Positions 20,972 to 31,940 of a DNA stretch of 64,000 bases are shown in pieces; positions within the stretch are counted from its first letter, which is position 1; each line of letters begins with the position of its first letter. Below the pieces are notes generated by a model. That model had not been told where the DNA came from, searched no databases, and worked only from the letters and a program-made list of their open reading frames with translations. The position numbers and the translations under genes are program-made. The DNA is taken from the NCBI RefSeq assembly GCF_008297975.1, contig NZ_VLNY01000003.1, positions 372,001-436,000 on the forward strand, in the 5' to 3' direction. This stretch comes from Antrihabitans cavernicola. GTDB taxonomy: Bacteria > Actinomycetota > Actinomycetes > Mycobacteriales > Mycobacteriaceae.

Positions 20972-21484
20972 GTGCTGATGATCGAGCAGACGCACTCGGT
21001 GGCGATGAATGGAAAGCGAAACGGGCTCGAGACCTCGGACTCATTGGACTCGATCGACTACAAGCTCCTGGATATTCTCCAGGTCGAGGGTCGCCTCGGT
21101 GTCACAGAACTCGGTCGGCGGATCAATCTGTCCCAGCCGGCGGTCTCCGCGCGCATCAAGCGACTGGAGCAGTCGGGAGTCATCAGCGGCTACCGGGCAG
21201 TTGTGGACCACGGCAAACTCGGCCTGAACATCCACGCCGTGATTCGGTTGCGGACAACACACGCCAGAATTGCTGCCGCGCTAGAACACTTTGCACAATT
21301 GCCCGAGATCGCGAATGTCTTCCGGTTGACCGGCGACGACTGCTTTCTGATCGACGTTCGTGCGCGCGATTCCGAACGGCTGGAGACGATCGTCGATGGC
21401 ATTGCCCGATTCGGCCCCGTGACAACATCATTGGTTCTCCGAGCGTACGAGACGAATGCCGTCGGTCCATATCAAGACTGCTGA
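20972..21484 (+). CDS. Lrp/AsnC-family transcriptional regulator
   Basis: A 170-residue regulator. The N-terminal helix-turn-helix spans about residues 28-75 (DSIDYKLLDILQVEGRLGVTELGRRINLSQPAVSARIKRLE), followed by the RAM/Lrp-AsnC ligand-binding domain, with the typical FRLTGDDCFLIDV near 124. It probably senses an amino acid or related metabolite. The start is uncertain: GTG 20972, ATG 20978 and ATG 21005 are all in frame and none has a strong ribosome site. The shared operator ends 3 bp before 20972, so a start further downstream is quite possible. It likely controls the divergent hydrolase gene. Confidence 0.93.
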   Translation: MLMIEQTHSVAMNGKRNGLETSDSLDSIDYKLLDILQVEGRLGVTELGRRINLSQPAVSARIKRLEQSGVISGYRAVVDHGKLGLNIHAVIRLRTTHARIAAALEHFAQLPEIANVFRLTGDDCFLIDVRARDSERLETIVDGIARFGPVTTSLVLRAYETNAVGPYQDC

Positions 21485-21528
21485 CTCCGGAGCCATAGGC
21501 CTGCACCTACACCGTCTACAGTTTCGAT

Positions 21529-22563
21529 GTGCCTCCAACCCCAGCCGCGCTCGAAGCAGCAATACGCACAGCTGTCGCGGCATCGGAGAAGGTTCGCGGC
21601 ACCACCAACCCCAATCCACCTGTCGGCGCAGTGATTCTCGATGCCGAGGGCAACACCGTTGGCATCGGCGCCACCCAACCCGTCGGTGGTGCACATGCGG
21701 AGGTGATGGCGCTCCGCGAGGCGGGTGACCGGGCGCGCGGCGGCACTGCCGTCGTCACGTTGGAACCCTGCAACCATCACGGTCGTACGCCGCCGTGCAC
21801 CGGCGCACTGATCGACGCCGGCGTCGCCGCCGTGTATTTCGCGGTCGGCGATCCGGGCGCCGAAGCGGGCGGGGGAGCCGCGACGCTTCGCGAAGCAGGC
21901 ATCGAGACCCACCAGGGTCTTCTGGAAGACGACGTCACCGCAGGCCCGCTGCGCGCGTGGCTGCACAAACAGAACAGCGGCCGCGCGCACATCACCTGGA
22001 AGTTCGCTGCCAGCCTCGACGGCCGCAGTTCTGCCGCAGACGGCACGAGTCAGTGGATCACCGGTCCACTCGCCCGCGCCCGCGTGCACGCCGAACGTGC
22101 ACAACTCGACGCGATCGTCGTCGGGACGGGCACCGTGCTCTACGACAACCCATGGCTCACAGCGCGGCTGCCCAGCGGCGAACTCGCCGACCATCAGCCG
22201 GTGCGCATCGTCGTCGGCATGAGCGACATTCCCGAAACCTCGCGCATCCTGGACGACGCAGCACCGACCGTGCACATCCGCAGCCGCGACCCCCACGAGA
22301 TCGTCGACGCGTTGTCCGAATACACCGACGTCCTCCTCGAAGGCGGACCGAAATTGGCTGGCGCCTTCCTTGCCGCCCGGCGGGTGGACCGGATACTGGC
22401 CTACATCGCACCCGTCCTGTTGGGTACCGGCTCCGCAGCGCTGGAAGGCGCTGGCGTCGGGAATATCGAGCAGGCGTTGCGGTTTCGTAGGGAGCGTGTG
22501 GAAACGATCGGACAGGATCTACTGCTGAGCCTGGTCCCAGCCGATACGCCGACAGAGGAGTAA
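21529..22563 (+). CDS. ribD: Riboflavin biosynthesis deaminase/reductase
   Basis: A bifunctional enzyme: deaminates the pyrimidine made by GTP cyclohydrolase II and reduces its ribose side chain. The 344-residue protein has the zinc deaminase motifs GGAHAEVMAL near residue 52 and PCNHHGRTPPC near 82, then the NADPH-dependent reductase domain from about 150 (WKFAASLDGRSSAADGTSQW). It is the first of four linked riboflavin genes and lies 6 nt upstream of ribE. I see no FMN-riboswitch core in the short gap upstream. Confidence 0.96.
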   Translation: MPPTPAALEAAIRTAVAASEKVRGTTNPNPPVGAVILDAEGNTVGIGATQPVGGAHAEVMALREAGDRARGGTAVVTLEPCNHHGRTPPCTGALIDAGVAAVYFAVGDPGAEAGGGAATLREAGIETHQGLLEDDVTAGPLRAWLHKQNSGRAHITWKFAASLDGRSSAADGTSQWITGPLARARVHAERAQLDAIVVGTGTVLYDNPWLTARLPSGELADHQPVRIVVGMSDIPETSRILDDAAPTVHIRSRDPHEIVDALSEYTDVLLEGGPKLAGAFLAARRVDRILAYIAPVLLGTGSAALEGAGVGNIEQALRFRRERVETIGQDLLLSLVPADTPTEE

Positions 22564-22569
22564 CGAAAA

Positions 22570-23178
22570 GTGTTCACCGGAATTGTCGAAGAGCTCGGCG
22601 AAGTTGTCGCGAAGGAAGATCTGACCGATGCAGCACGATTCACCGTCCGCGGCCCGCTGGTGACATCCGATGCCGGTCACGGCGATTCCATCGCGGTCAA
22701 CGGCGTGTGCCTCACCGTGGTCGACGTGCTGGACGGTGGCTCCTTCACCGCCGACGTGATGGCCGAGACGCTCGATCGCTCCAGCTTGGGAGCGCTGAAC
22801 GTCGGCAGCGCCGTCAACCTGGAACGGGCGGCAGCGCTGAACAGCAGGCTCGGCGGCCACCTCGTCCAGGGGCATGTGGACGGCACCGGAACGATCGTGT
22901 CGCGCACACCGTCCGAGCGTTGGGAAGTGGTTCGCGTCTCATTGCCGGACGACATTGCCAAGTACGTCGTCGAGAAGGGTTCGATCACCGTCGACGGAAT
23001 TTCGCTGACCGTCTCGGCGCTCGGCGCGGAGGCCGAAACCGGCGACTACTTCGAGGTTTCCCTCATTCCGACCACCCGCGAGCTGACCACCTTCGGCACC
23101 GCCGCTGTCGGAACTCCGGTCAACCTGGAGGTCGATGTGATCGCCAAATACGTCGAGCGGCTTGCTGCACGGGGCTGA
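22570..23178 (+). CDS. ribE: Riboflavin synthase alpha chain
   Basis: Converts two 6,7-dimethyl-8-ribityllumazine to riboflavin plus the pyrimidine precursor. The 202-residue protein begins with the invariant FTGIVEELG and shows the internal duplication of the family: a first barrel with [10 protein letters not shown] near residue 40 and a second, beginning [11 protein letters not shown] near 97, with [11 protein letters not shown] near 139. GTG start. Called ribC in mycobacterial nomenclature. A 115-bp gap with two hairpins separates it from ribBA. Confidence 0.97.
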   Translation: MFTGIVEELGEVVAKEDLTDAARFTVRGPLVTSDAGHGDSIAVNGVCLTVVDVLDGGSFTADVMAETLDRSSLGALNVGSAVNLERAAALNSRLGGHLVQGHVDGTGTIVSRTPSERWEVVRVSLPDDIAKYVVEKGSITVDGISLTVSALGAEAETGDYFEVSLIPTTRELTTFGTAAVGTPVNLEVDVIAKYVERLAARG

Positions 23179-23222
23179 TCGAACCGGACCGCGGCCGACG
23201 CCGTGGGAGAGGAAGATTAGTG

Positions 23223-23263
23223 TTGACAGGCATTCGACGAATGCCGCCCGGACGCGATCCGGG
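23223..23263 (+). promoter_or_regulatory. Two adjacent hairpins, next to a TTGACA, between ribE and ribBA
   Basis: GGCATTCG-A-CGAATGCC (23229-23245) is a perfect 8-bp inverted repeat, and 1 base later CCCGGA-N5-TCCGGG (23247-23263) is another. A consensus TTGACA (23223-23228) abuts the first repeat, but no matching -10 box is seen at the right distance. The element lies 30 bases before the ribBA start. It could be an operator, an mRNA-stability hairpin or an attenuator that sets ribBA expression apart from ribD-ribE. Confidence 0.5.
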
Positions 23264-23293
23264 ACGAATTCGCAGACTTTGGAGCGCAGCGAC

Positions 23294-25478
<2,185 letters not shown>

Positions 25479-25481
<3 letters not shown>

Positions 25482-25510
25482 GACCGCCGCCACATAGGAC
25501 TGCCGCCACG
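25479..25510. repeat. Imperfect 16-bp tandem duplication
   Basis: TAGGACCGCCGCCACA (25479-25494) is followed directly by TAGGACTGCCGCCACG (25495-25510), 14 of 16 matching. The first copy contains the stop codon of the PH-domain gene and the pair lies just before the TetR gene. It looks like a replication-slippage duplication. Confidence 0.6.
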
Positions 25511-25537
25511 TCTGCTCCGATCGTATGCTTGGGCACT

Positions 25538-26200
25538 ATGTCGGAGCCCGACTTCATTCGTGCCCGGCGGCCGGAACAGAAACAGCGGCGGCGAGAAGTG
25601 ATCCTCGAGGCGGCACGTGTCCTTGCCGCCGACTCCGGTGTGCGCAACGTGAGCCTGTCCAACGTCGCCGGGGCCGCGGGTTTGGCCAAGTCGAACGTGG
25701 TCCGCTATTTCGGTTCTCGGGAAGAGATCTATCTCGTTCTTGCCGGCGCTGGGTGGACCGAGTGGACCGATGCTGTCGCCGATCGCCTGACGGACGACAT
25801 GAACCAGGACGCGGTTGTCTACGCGCTCGCATACACCTTGCTCGAGCGACCGCAATTCTGCGACCTGCTGGGGCATACGACGACCAATTTGGAACACAAC
25901 ATCTCCGTAGCGGCGGCGCGGGCCTACAAGATCACCGTCTACTCCACGATCATCGGCCTGAGCACGAAGATCTCGCGGTCGTATCCGCTGCTGTCGGTCA
26001 GCGAATCGATCGAACTCGTCGCTGCTGCTACGGGATTCGCGGCGATGTACTACCCCGTGTCCAATCCGCCGCCGCCACTGGTCGAGCTCTACCGACGGGA
26101 GCCGGGCCTCGGCGCACTGTGCCCGGACTTCCTTTCCGCCGTCAGCCGCGCGCTGACGGTGATGGCTACGGGACTGCCCGCAGCCCGGCCGCTGGGATGA
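25538..26200 (+). CDS. TetR-family transcriptional regulator
   Basis: A 220-residue regulator. The DNA-binding domain is residues 18-64: RREVILEAARVLAADSGVRNVSL, then VAGAAGLAKSNVVRYFGSREEIYLVL. The C-terminal ligand domain resembles the TetR_C group that follows this HTH in rhodococcal proteins. ATG at 25538; the longer reading from 25349 only reads through ribosome-site and upstream sequence. It converges on a RibD-C-like reductase gene with a 4-base gap. No clear operator was found in the 56-bp upstream gap, and the target genes are unknown. Confidence 0.9.
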   Translation: MSEPDFIRARRPEQKQRRREVILEAARVLAADSGVRNVSLSNVAGAAGLAKSNVVRYFGSREEIYLVLAGAGWTEWTDAVADRLTDDMNQDAVVYALAYTLLERPQFCDLLGHTTTNLEHNISVAAARAYKITVYSTIIGLSTKISRSYPLLSVSESIELVAAATGFAAMYYPVSNPPPPLVELYRREPGLGALCPDFLSAVSRALTVMATGLPAARPLG

Positions 26201-26204
26201 TCGA

Positions 26205-26798
26205 CTACTTGGACACCTTGTAGACAAGGTGCGTGACTCTGTTGCCCTTGCGCACCGTCGGGTTCTCCAGCCGAATCGGCGCCGACGCCAGATTGGCGAA
26301 GAACGGGATGCCGTCACCGAGTAGTACCGGGATCAGGTCGACAGCGATCGCGTCGACGAGGCCGGCGTCCAAGCACTGACGCGTGATGTCGGCACTGGCA
26401 ATTGCGACGGTCTTCTCGCCCGCAGCTGCTTTCGCCTGTGCGACTGCGCTTTCCACCCCGTCGCTGACGAACGTGAACGGTGCGTCCGGGTGTGGCCACG
26501 CCACCGGCGCTGTGTGGGTCACGACGAACACGGGCGCATCGACGGGATGCCGACCGCCCCAGCCGTCGGTGAGGTCGAAGAGGCGACGCCCCGAGATCAA
26601 GGCGCCGACGCTGGGGAAGGTCTCTTGCACCAGTTCCGCGTCGTCGTCCGAGGTCCGAAACTTCACGTCGTCGTTCCCGGTGTCTACGGCGACGTCGCCG
26701 CCGGCCGTGTACCACTCGAACAGCTCCTGGACGCCGTCGTTGCGGTCGGCGATGTAGCCGTCGAGGGACATGGACATGTTGGCGATGACTGTGGACAT
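26205..26798 (-). CDS. Dihydrofolate reductase-like (RibD C-terminal) protein
   Basis: A 197-residue stand-alone reductase-fold protein. It opens VIANMSMSLDGYIADRNDGV, the hallmark of the RibD-C/DHFR-like family, with ALISGRRLFDLTDGW near residue 67 and VDLIPVLLGDGIPFF near 160. It is probably an NADPH-dependent reductase on a small heterocycle. Many such stand-alone genes are not riboflavin enzymes, so its nearness to the rib genes may be chance. ATG at 26798 with AAGGAG. It is transcribed after ggt on the same strand in reverse order, with its own ribosome site. Confidence 0.87.
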   Translation of the reverse strand: MSTVIANMSMSLDGYIADRNDGVQELFEWYTAGGDVAVDTGNDDVKFRTSDDDAELVQETFPSVGALISGRRLFDLTDGWGGRHPVDAPVFVVTHTAPVAWPHPDAPFTFVSDGVESAVAQAKAAAGEKTVAIASADITRQCLDAGLVDAIAVDLIPVLLGDGIPFFANLASAPIRLENPTVRKGNRVTHLVYKVSK

Positions 26799-26878
26799 GA
26801 TGGGCTCCTTGTTCGGTGGTTTCCGTCGCCGTTGTCGGCGCTCACCACAGGGTCGGAGCAGCCACGCGATTCTCTACA

Positions 26879-28861
26879 TCACCCGACGGTGTCGCCCATG
26901 ACAGCACCTTCGCGGCGGGGATCGGCACCGCCGATCCAGCCGTCGCCGTCGCGCTTCAACGCGCTGAGCCCGCTCGATTGCGGCGCCACGGACACTTGGT
27001 GGCCGAGCGCGCGGAGCTGTTGAACCAATGGATCGCCCGCACCGTCGTTCGCGACGTCGATGCCTGGATGTTCGCCGCCGACACCGGTTGCAGGGGAGTT
27101 GGCGGCCCCGAAGTCCACGGCGGACACGGCCTGCTGCGGATCGAGCCCCCAATCGAGCATGCCGACCAACGTCTTGACGACGAACTGGATGATGACGGAT
27201 CCGCCGGGGGAGCCGGTGACGTATTGCAGGTCGCCGCGCTTGCCGTCCGGAGTGCGGTCGAACACCAAGGTGGGCGACATCGAACTACGCGGACGTTTCT
27301 GCGGTTCCACCCGATTGGCGAGCAACTGGCCGTCGGGACCGGTCGGCGTCGCCGAGAAGTCGGTGAGCTGATTGTTCAACACGAAACCGTCGGTCATGTG
27401 GAACGAGCCGAATGCCGACTCGACCGTCGTCGTCATCGAGGCAACGTTGCCGTATTTGTCGGCGATCGAGAGGTGACTGGTGCCGTGCTCCTTGTCCTGC
27501 GGTTGCACGCCGAGCGGTACCGGGCCGAAGTCCCCGGGCTGTGCGGTACCCATGCTCTTGCCGGTGTCGATCAGTCCCGCCCGCTTCTTCAGGTAGTCCG
27601 GGTTCAGCAGTGTGTCGGTCGAATTACCCGGCAGCGGAACGAAATCCGTGTCCGCGACGTATTTGTCGCGGTCGGCGTAGGCAAGTCGCTCGGCTTCGGT
27701 GACAAGGTGGACGCCCTCGGCGGTGGGCAGCCCGCCGTTGCGGTCGAGTGTGCTCGGCTTGTACTTGGCCAAGTCGAAGTTCTCGAGAATTCCCAGCGTG
27801 GACGCGACGGCGGTACCACCGGAAGAGGGGCTCGGCATTCCGCAGATCTCGTGATCGCGATAGGCCGTGCACAACGCGGTGCGCTTCTTCGCCTGATACG
27901 ACGCGAGATCGTCGAGGGTGATCTGACCGGGTGTGCGACCACCGGACGTCGTCGCCGTCGCGTCGACGATGCCCTTGGCGATCGATCCGGTGTAGAACGC
28001 GTCCGGGCCGTCGGTCGCGATAGCGCCTAGCGTCTTCGCCATCGCCGGATTGGTCAGGGTGGTCCCCGCGGCGCGCGGTGATCCGTCCGGGTTGAGGAAG
28101 TAGGCGCGCGAGGCGTCGTCGACCGCCAGGTCTTTCGCGGATTCGCCGATCTGCTCGGCCATCCGCGGACTGATCGTGAGGCCGCGGTCGGCAAGCGTGA
28201 TGGCCGGGTCGAACAGGTCCTTCCACTGATCCTTGCCGTGGTCCTTGTGCGCCATGTCCAGCATCCGCAGGACACCGGGGACGCCGATGGACCGGCCACT
28301 CGCGCGCGCGTTCGGTTTCGGCACTGTGCGGTCGGCGTCGTCCACCCATTGCAGATAGTTCTCGGTAGCCGACTTCGGCGCCACCTCGCGACCGTCGTAG
28401 GCATCGACCGACTTCTTCGCGGCGTCGTAGTACACCAGGAAAGCGCCGCCGCCGATCCCGGACGACTGCGGCTCGACCAGCCCGAGCACCATCTGAGCGG
28501 CCACCAGTGCATCGGCTGCCGTGCCACCGTCGCGCAGTACCTCGCAGGCAGCCTTCGTCGATACCGGATTGGCCGTCGAGGCCGCGTACGACGCGGTCCG
28601 AACGGGCGTCATATTCGTTCGGTAGCCGGTCGCGATCTCCGGGTTCGTCGACAAGTTCGTCGGCGGCGATCCGGGGGAGGGCGGCGACGCCACCGGCGTC
28701 CCGTTCGGCACCTCGGCGCACGCGTTCGCTGAGTCGGTCGAACTGCTCGGCGCAGCGGAATCCGAACCGCTGTCGGTCGTGCAGCCCGCCAACAATCCGA
28801 GCGAGAAAGTCGCCGCGAGTGCGGCGCGGTAACCGGAACGCATCCTGTTCACGGGGATCAT
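26879..28861 (-). CDS. ggt: Gamma-glutamyltranspeptidase, lipoprotein form
   Basis: Cleaves or transfers the gamma-glutamyl group of glutathione-like or glutamate-containing compounds outside the cytoplasm. The 660-residue precursor has a signal peptide ending in lipobox LLAGC (Cys26), so it should be membrane anchored. The large-subunit start has SSGIGGGAFLVYYDA near residue 135. The autocleavage site and catalytic Thr lie in HGTSHLSIAD near 460, and the GxxGG-type oxyanion loop in TGSPGGSVIIQF near 585. Divergent from uvrC with a 62-bp gap. Rhodococci make mycothiol rather than glutathione, so the natural substrate is open. Confidence 0.94.
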   Translation of the reverse strand: MIPVNRMRSGYRAALAATFSLGLLAGCTTDSGSDSAAPSSSTDSANACAEVPNGTPVASPPSPGSPPTNLSTNPEIATGYRTNMTPVRTASYAASTANPVSTKAACEVLRDGGTAADALVAAQMVLGLVEPQSSGIGGGAFLVYYDAAKKSVDAYDGREVAPKSATENYLQWVDDADRTVPKPNARASGRSIGVPGVLRMLDMAHKDHGKDQWKDLFDPAITLADRGLTISPRMAEQIGESAKDLAVDDASRAYFLNPDGSPRAAGTTLTNPAMAKTLGAIATDGPDAFYTGSIAKGIVDATATTSGGRTPGQITLDDLASYQAKKRTALCTAYRDHEICGMPSPSSGGTAVASTLGILENFDLAKYKPSTLDRNGGLPTAEGVHLVTEAERLAYADRDKYVADTDFVPLPGNSTDTLLNPDYLKKRAGLIDTGKSMGTAQPGDFGPVPLGVQPQDKEHGTSHLSIADKYGNVASMTTTVESAFGSFHMTDGFVLNNQLTDFSATPTGPDGQLLANRVEPQKRPRSSMSPTLVFDRTPDGKRGDLQYVTGSPGGSVIIQFVVKTLVGMLDWGLDPQQAVSAVDFGAANSPATGVGGEHPGIDVANDGAGDPLVQQLRALGHQVSVAPQSSGLSALKRDGDGWIGGADPRREGAVMGDTVG

Positions 28862-28923
28862 CTATCGACGCTAACAATCTGCGGCGGGTCGGGATAGTCG
28901 GATGGCACGACTAACCTGGGGGC

Positions 28924-30963
28924 GTGTCAGATCCCGCCAAGTATCGCCCAGCCCCCGGCACCATTCCGGTGGAACCGGGCGTCTACAAATTCCGGGACCA
29001 GCACGGCCGCGTGATCTATGTGGGAAAGGCGAAGAGTCTGCGCAGCAGGCTCAATTCGTACTTCGCCGACATCACGTCGCTGCATCCCCGGACTCGCCAG
29101 ATGGTGACCACCGCCGCCGCCGTCGAGTGGACGGTCGTGTCCACCGAAGTGGAGGCGCTGCAGCTCGAATACAACTGGATCAAGGAATTCGATCCACGGT
29201 TCAACGTCCGCTACCGCGACGACAAGACGTATCCCGTGCTCGCGGTGACGCTCAACGAGGAGTACCCGCGGCTGTTCGTCTACCGCGGTCCGCGCCGCAA
29301 GGGTGTCCGATACTTCGGCCCCTATGCCCATGCCTGGGCCATCCGCGAGACGCTGGACCTGCTGTTGCGGGTATTTCCCGCTCGCACCTGTTCGGCCGGA
29401 GTGTTCAAGCGGCACAACCAGATCGGGCGGCCGTGCCTGCTCGGCTACATCGACAAGTGCTCGGCGCCGTGTATCGGCCGGGTCTCGGCAACAGAGCATC
29501 GAAAGATCGTCGACGACTTCTGCGACTTCCTCGCAGGCCGCACCGATCGGCTGGTACGCGACCTCGAGGTTCGGATGCGCGAAGCATCGGAACGATTGGA
29601 CTTCGAGGTTGCCGCTCGCTTGCGCGACGACATCGGCGCATTGCGTAGGGCCTTGGAGAAGCAGCAGGTGGTCCTTGGCAACGGTACCGACGCGGACCTC
29701 GTTGCGTTCGCCACCGACGAGCTCGAAGCCGCAGTTCAGGTGTTCCACGTCCGTGGTGGACGTGTGCGCGGACAGCGTGGCTGGGTGATCGAGAAGGCCG
29801 GAGAGGCAATCGAACCCGGCGTTGCCGACACACCGGACGGCGATCTGCCGATTCTGGTCGAGCAGTTCCTGACGCAGTTCTACGGCGAGCAGGCCGCGCT
29901 TGCGGGTCAGGACGACGAGCAGCCCGCCGTGGTACCGCGCGAAGTGCTGGTCCCGGTGCTGCCGCCGAACGCCGACGAAGTGCAGGCCTGGTTGTCGGAA
30001 CTGCGTGGTTCTGCTGTCCAGCTTCGCGTACCGCAGCGCGGCGACAAGAAGGCGCTGTCGGAAACCGTGCAGCGCAACGCGATGGACGCGCTCACCCAGC
30101 ACAAGTTGAAGCGCGCCAGCGATTTCACATCCAGATCTGCTGCACTGCAAGGCATCCAGGAAGCGCTCGATCTCGACAGTGCGCCCCTGCGTATCGAGTG
30201 CATCGACATCAGCCACGTGCAGGGCACCGACGTCGTCGCGTCGTTGGTGGTGTTCGAAGACGGGCTGCCCCGCAAATCGGACTACCGCCACTACGCGATC
30301 AGGGAAGCCGCAGGCGACGGGCATTCCGACGACGTCGCGAGTATCGCGGAGGTGACCCGCAGGCGGTTCATGCGGATGCGTCGCGACTTCGGCACGGGCG
30401 ATCTCGCCAACGGCGAGAAGACGGTGGTGTTGGAGGACGGCCCGGAGTTGACGTCCGACGCCGCGATCGATCCGCAGACCGGCAGGCCGCGCAAGTTCGC
30501 GTATCCGCCGAACCTGTTCGTCGTCGACGGTGGCGCACCGCAGGTGGCCGCGGCCGCCGAGGTGCTCTACGCGCTCGGCATCACCGACGTCGCGGTGATC
30601 GGGCTGGCTAAGCGCCTGGAGGAAGTGTGGGTGCCCGGCGAGGTCGATCCGGTGATTCTGCCGCGCACCAGCGAATCGCTGTATCTGCTGCAACGCATCC
30701 GCGACGAGGCGCACCGCTTCGCGATCACCTTCCACCGAAGCAAGCGATCCCGGCGCATGACTGCATCGGCTTTGGACTCGGTTCGCGGCCTCGGCGAGGC
30801 TCGCCGCACCGCGTTGGTGATGCATTTCGGGTCGGTCGCTCGGCTGAAGGACGCGACGGTGGAGGAGATCGTCGAGGTCCCCGGAATCGGGGTCGGGACA
30901 GCCAAAGCCGTCCTTGCTGCCTTGGGCGCCGAAGACAAGGCAGACCCTGCTGATGCTCACTGA
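28924..30963 (+). CDS. uvrC: UvrABC system protein C (excinuclease subunit)
   Basis: Makes both incisions in nucleotide excision repair. The 679-residue protein has the GIY-YIG nuclease (about 14-95) with [22 protein letters not shown], a UVR domain (about 208-245) that contacts UvrB, the RNase H-like second nuclease (about 390-540) with [20 protein letters not shown] and [12 protein letters not shown], and a tandem helix-hairpin-helix at the C-terminus (about 620-668, [13 protein letters not shown] and [14 protein letters not shown]). GTG start. It is followed by the rapZ-yvcK-whiA block as in mycobacteria. Confidence 0.97.
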   Translation: MSDPAKYRPAPGTIPVEPGVYKFRDQHGRVIYVGKAKSLRSRLNSYFADITSLHPRTRQMVTTAAAVEWTVVSTEVEALQLEYNWIKEFDPRFNVRYRDDKTYPVLAVTLNEEYPRLFVYRGPRRKGVRYFGPYAHAWAIRETLDLLLRVFPARTCSAGVFKRHNQIGRPCLLGYIDKCSAPCIGRVSATEHRKIVDDFCDFLAGRTDRLVRDLEVRMREASERLDFEVAARLRDDIGALRRALEKQQVVLGNGTDADLVAFATDELEAAVQVFHVRGGRVRGQRGWVIEKAGEAIEPGVADTPDGDLPILVEQFLTQFYGEQAALAGQDDEQPAVVPREVLVPVLPPNADEVQAWLSELRGSAVQLRVPQRGDKKALSETVQRNAMDALTQHKLKRASDFTSRSAALQGIQEALDLDSAPLRIECIDISHVQGTDVVASLVVFEDGLPRKSDYRHYAIREAAGDGHSDDVASIAEVTRRRFMRMRRDFGTGDLANGEKTVVLEDGPELTSDAAIDPQTGRPRKFAYPPNLFVVDGGAPQVAAAAEVLYALGITDVAVIGLAKRLEEVWVPGEVDPVILPRTSESLYLLQRIRDEAHRFAITFHRSKRSRRMTASALDSVRGLGEARRTALVMHFGSVARLKDATVEEIVEVPGIGVGTAKAVLAALGAEDKADPADAH

Positions 30964-31043
30964 ATCAGCCGGTCGCGATCGGCATGCGTTCAGCACTAGG
31001 GTTGCTTGGAGGTAGCGGAATCGACACGGAACAGGGCGGCCAC

Positions 31044-31940
31044 GTGAATCAGCAGGCGCAGGACGATCGCGGTGTCGACGTGGTCGTGGTGACCGGCCTG
31101 TCCGGTGCGGGGCGTGGCACCGCGGCCAAAGTGTTGGAGGATCTCGGCTGGTACGTCGCCGACAACCTGCCGCCGGAGTTGATCCCCCGCATGATCGATC
31201 TGGGCTTGGAATCGACGCCGCCCATTCGCCGGCTCGCGGTGGTCATGGACGTCCGCAGCCGCTTCTTCACCGACAATCTGACCGAGGTCATCGACGACCT
31301 CGACACTCGCTCGGTTCGCACTCGGGTGATGTTTCTGGAGGCATCCGACGAAGTACTGGTTCGTCGGTTCGGTCATGTGCGCAGGCGGCACCCGCTGCAG
31401 AGCGAGGGCGTCGACGGCACGCTGTCGGAGGGCATCGCCACCGAACGCGATCGGTTGGCGCCGGTGAAGGCCGCCGCCGATCTGGTCATCGACACCACGG
31501 CACTCTCCATCCACGAGTTGCGTCGACGGATCGAAGACGCCTTCGGCGGTGACGTCCCACAGGTGATGCAGCTGACGATTCAGTCGTTCGGATTCAAATA
31601 CGGCGTGCCCATCGATGCGGACATGGTCCTCGATGTGCGTTTCCTCCCCAATCCGCACTGGCTGCCGGAGTTGAGGGAACACACTGGGCAGGAGGCCGTG
31701 GTCAGCGAGTTCGTACTGTCGCGCGATGGAGCTGCCGACTATCTGTCGACCGGACATCATCTGGTCGAGTTGACGACGAGCGGATACCGTCAGGAGGGAA
31801 AGCGCTATGTGACCATTGCGGTGGGTTGCACCGGCGGCAAACACCGAAGTGTTGCGATGGCGGAAGCGTTGGCCGACTTGTTGAGCCACGACAAGGACCA
31901 CTCGATTCGGGTGGTCCACCGAGATCTGGGGCGCGAATGA
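31044..31940 (+). CDS. rapZ: RapZ/YvcJ-family nucleotide-binding protein
   Basis: A P-loop protein of about 298 residues from the RapZ (YvcJ) family. In E. coli RapZ is an RNase E adaptor; in Gram-positives YvcJ binds and hydrolyses nucleotides. The Walker A is GLSGAGRGTAAKVL near residue 14; the later block has FGFKYGVPIDADMVLDVRFLPNPHW near 175-199 and GCTGGKHRSVAMAEAL near 258, the conserved C-terminal RNA-binding-like region. The start is uncertain: GTG 31044 (used here) or ATG 30984; homologues have a short variable N-terminus. It overlaps yvcK by 4 nt. The DNA-binding partner gene whiA follows. Confidence 0.94.
   Translation: MNQQAQDDRGVDVVVVTGLSGAGRGTAAKVLEDLGWYVADNLPPELIPRMIDLGLESTPPIRRLAVVMDVRSRFFTDNLTEVIDDLDTRSVRTRVMFLEASDEVLVRRFGHVRRRHPLQSEGVDGTLSEGIATERDRLAPVKAAADLVIDTTALSIHELRRRIEDAFGGDVPQVMQLTIQSFGFKYGVPIDADMVLDVRFLPNPHWLPELREHTGQEAVVSEFVLSRDGAADYLSTGHHLVELTTSGYRQEGKRYVTIAVGCTGGKHRSVAMAEALADLLSHDKDHSIRVVHRDLGRE

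Noticed and set aside
21485-21528. FMN riboswitch before ribD
   Set aside because: Only 44 bases, far too short for the aptamer.
25482-25537. Operator of the TetR gene
   Set aside because: The gap shows a tandem duplication but no convincing inverted repeat.
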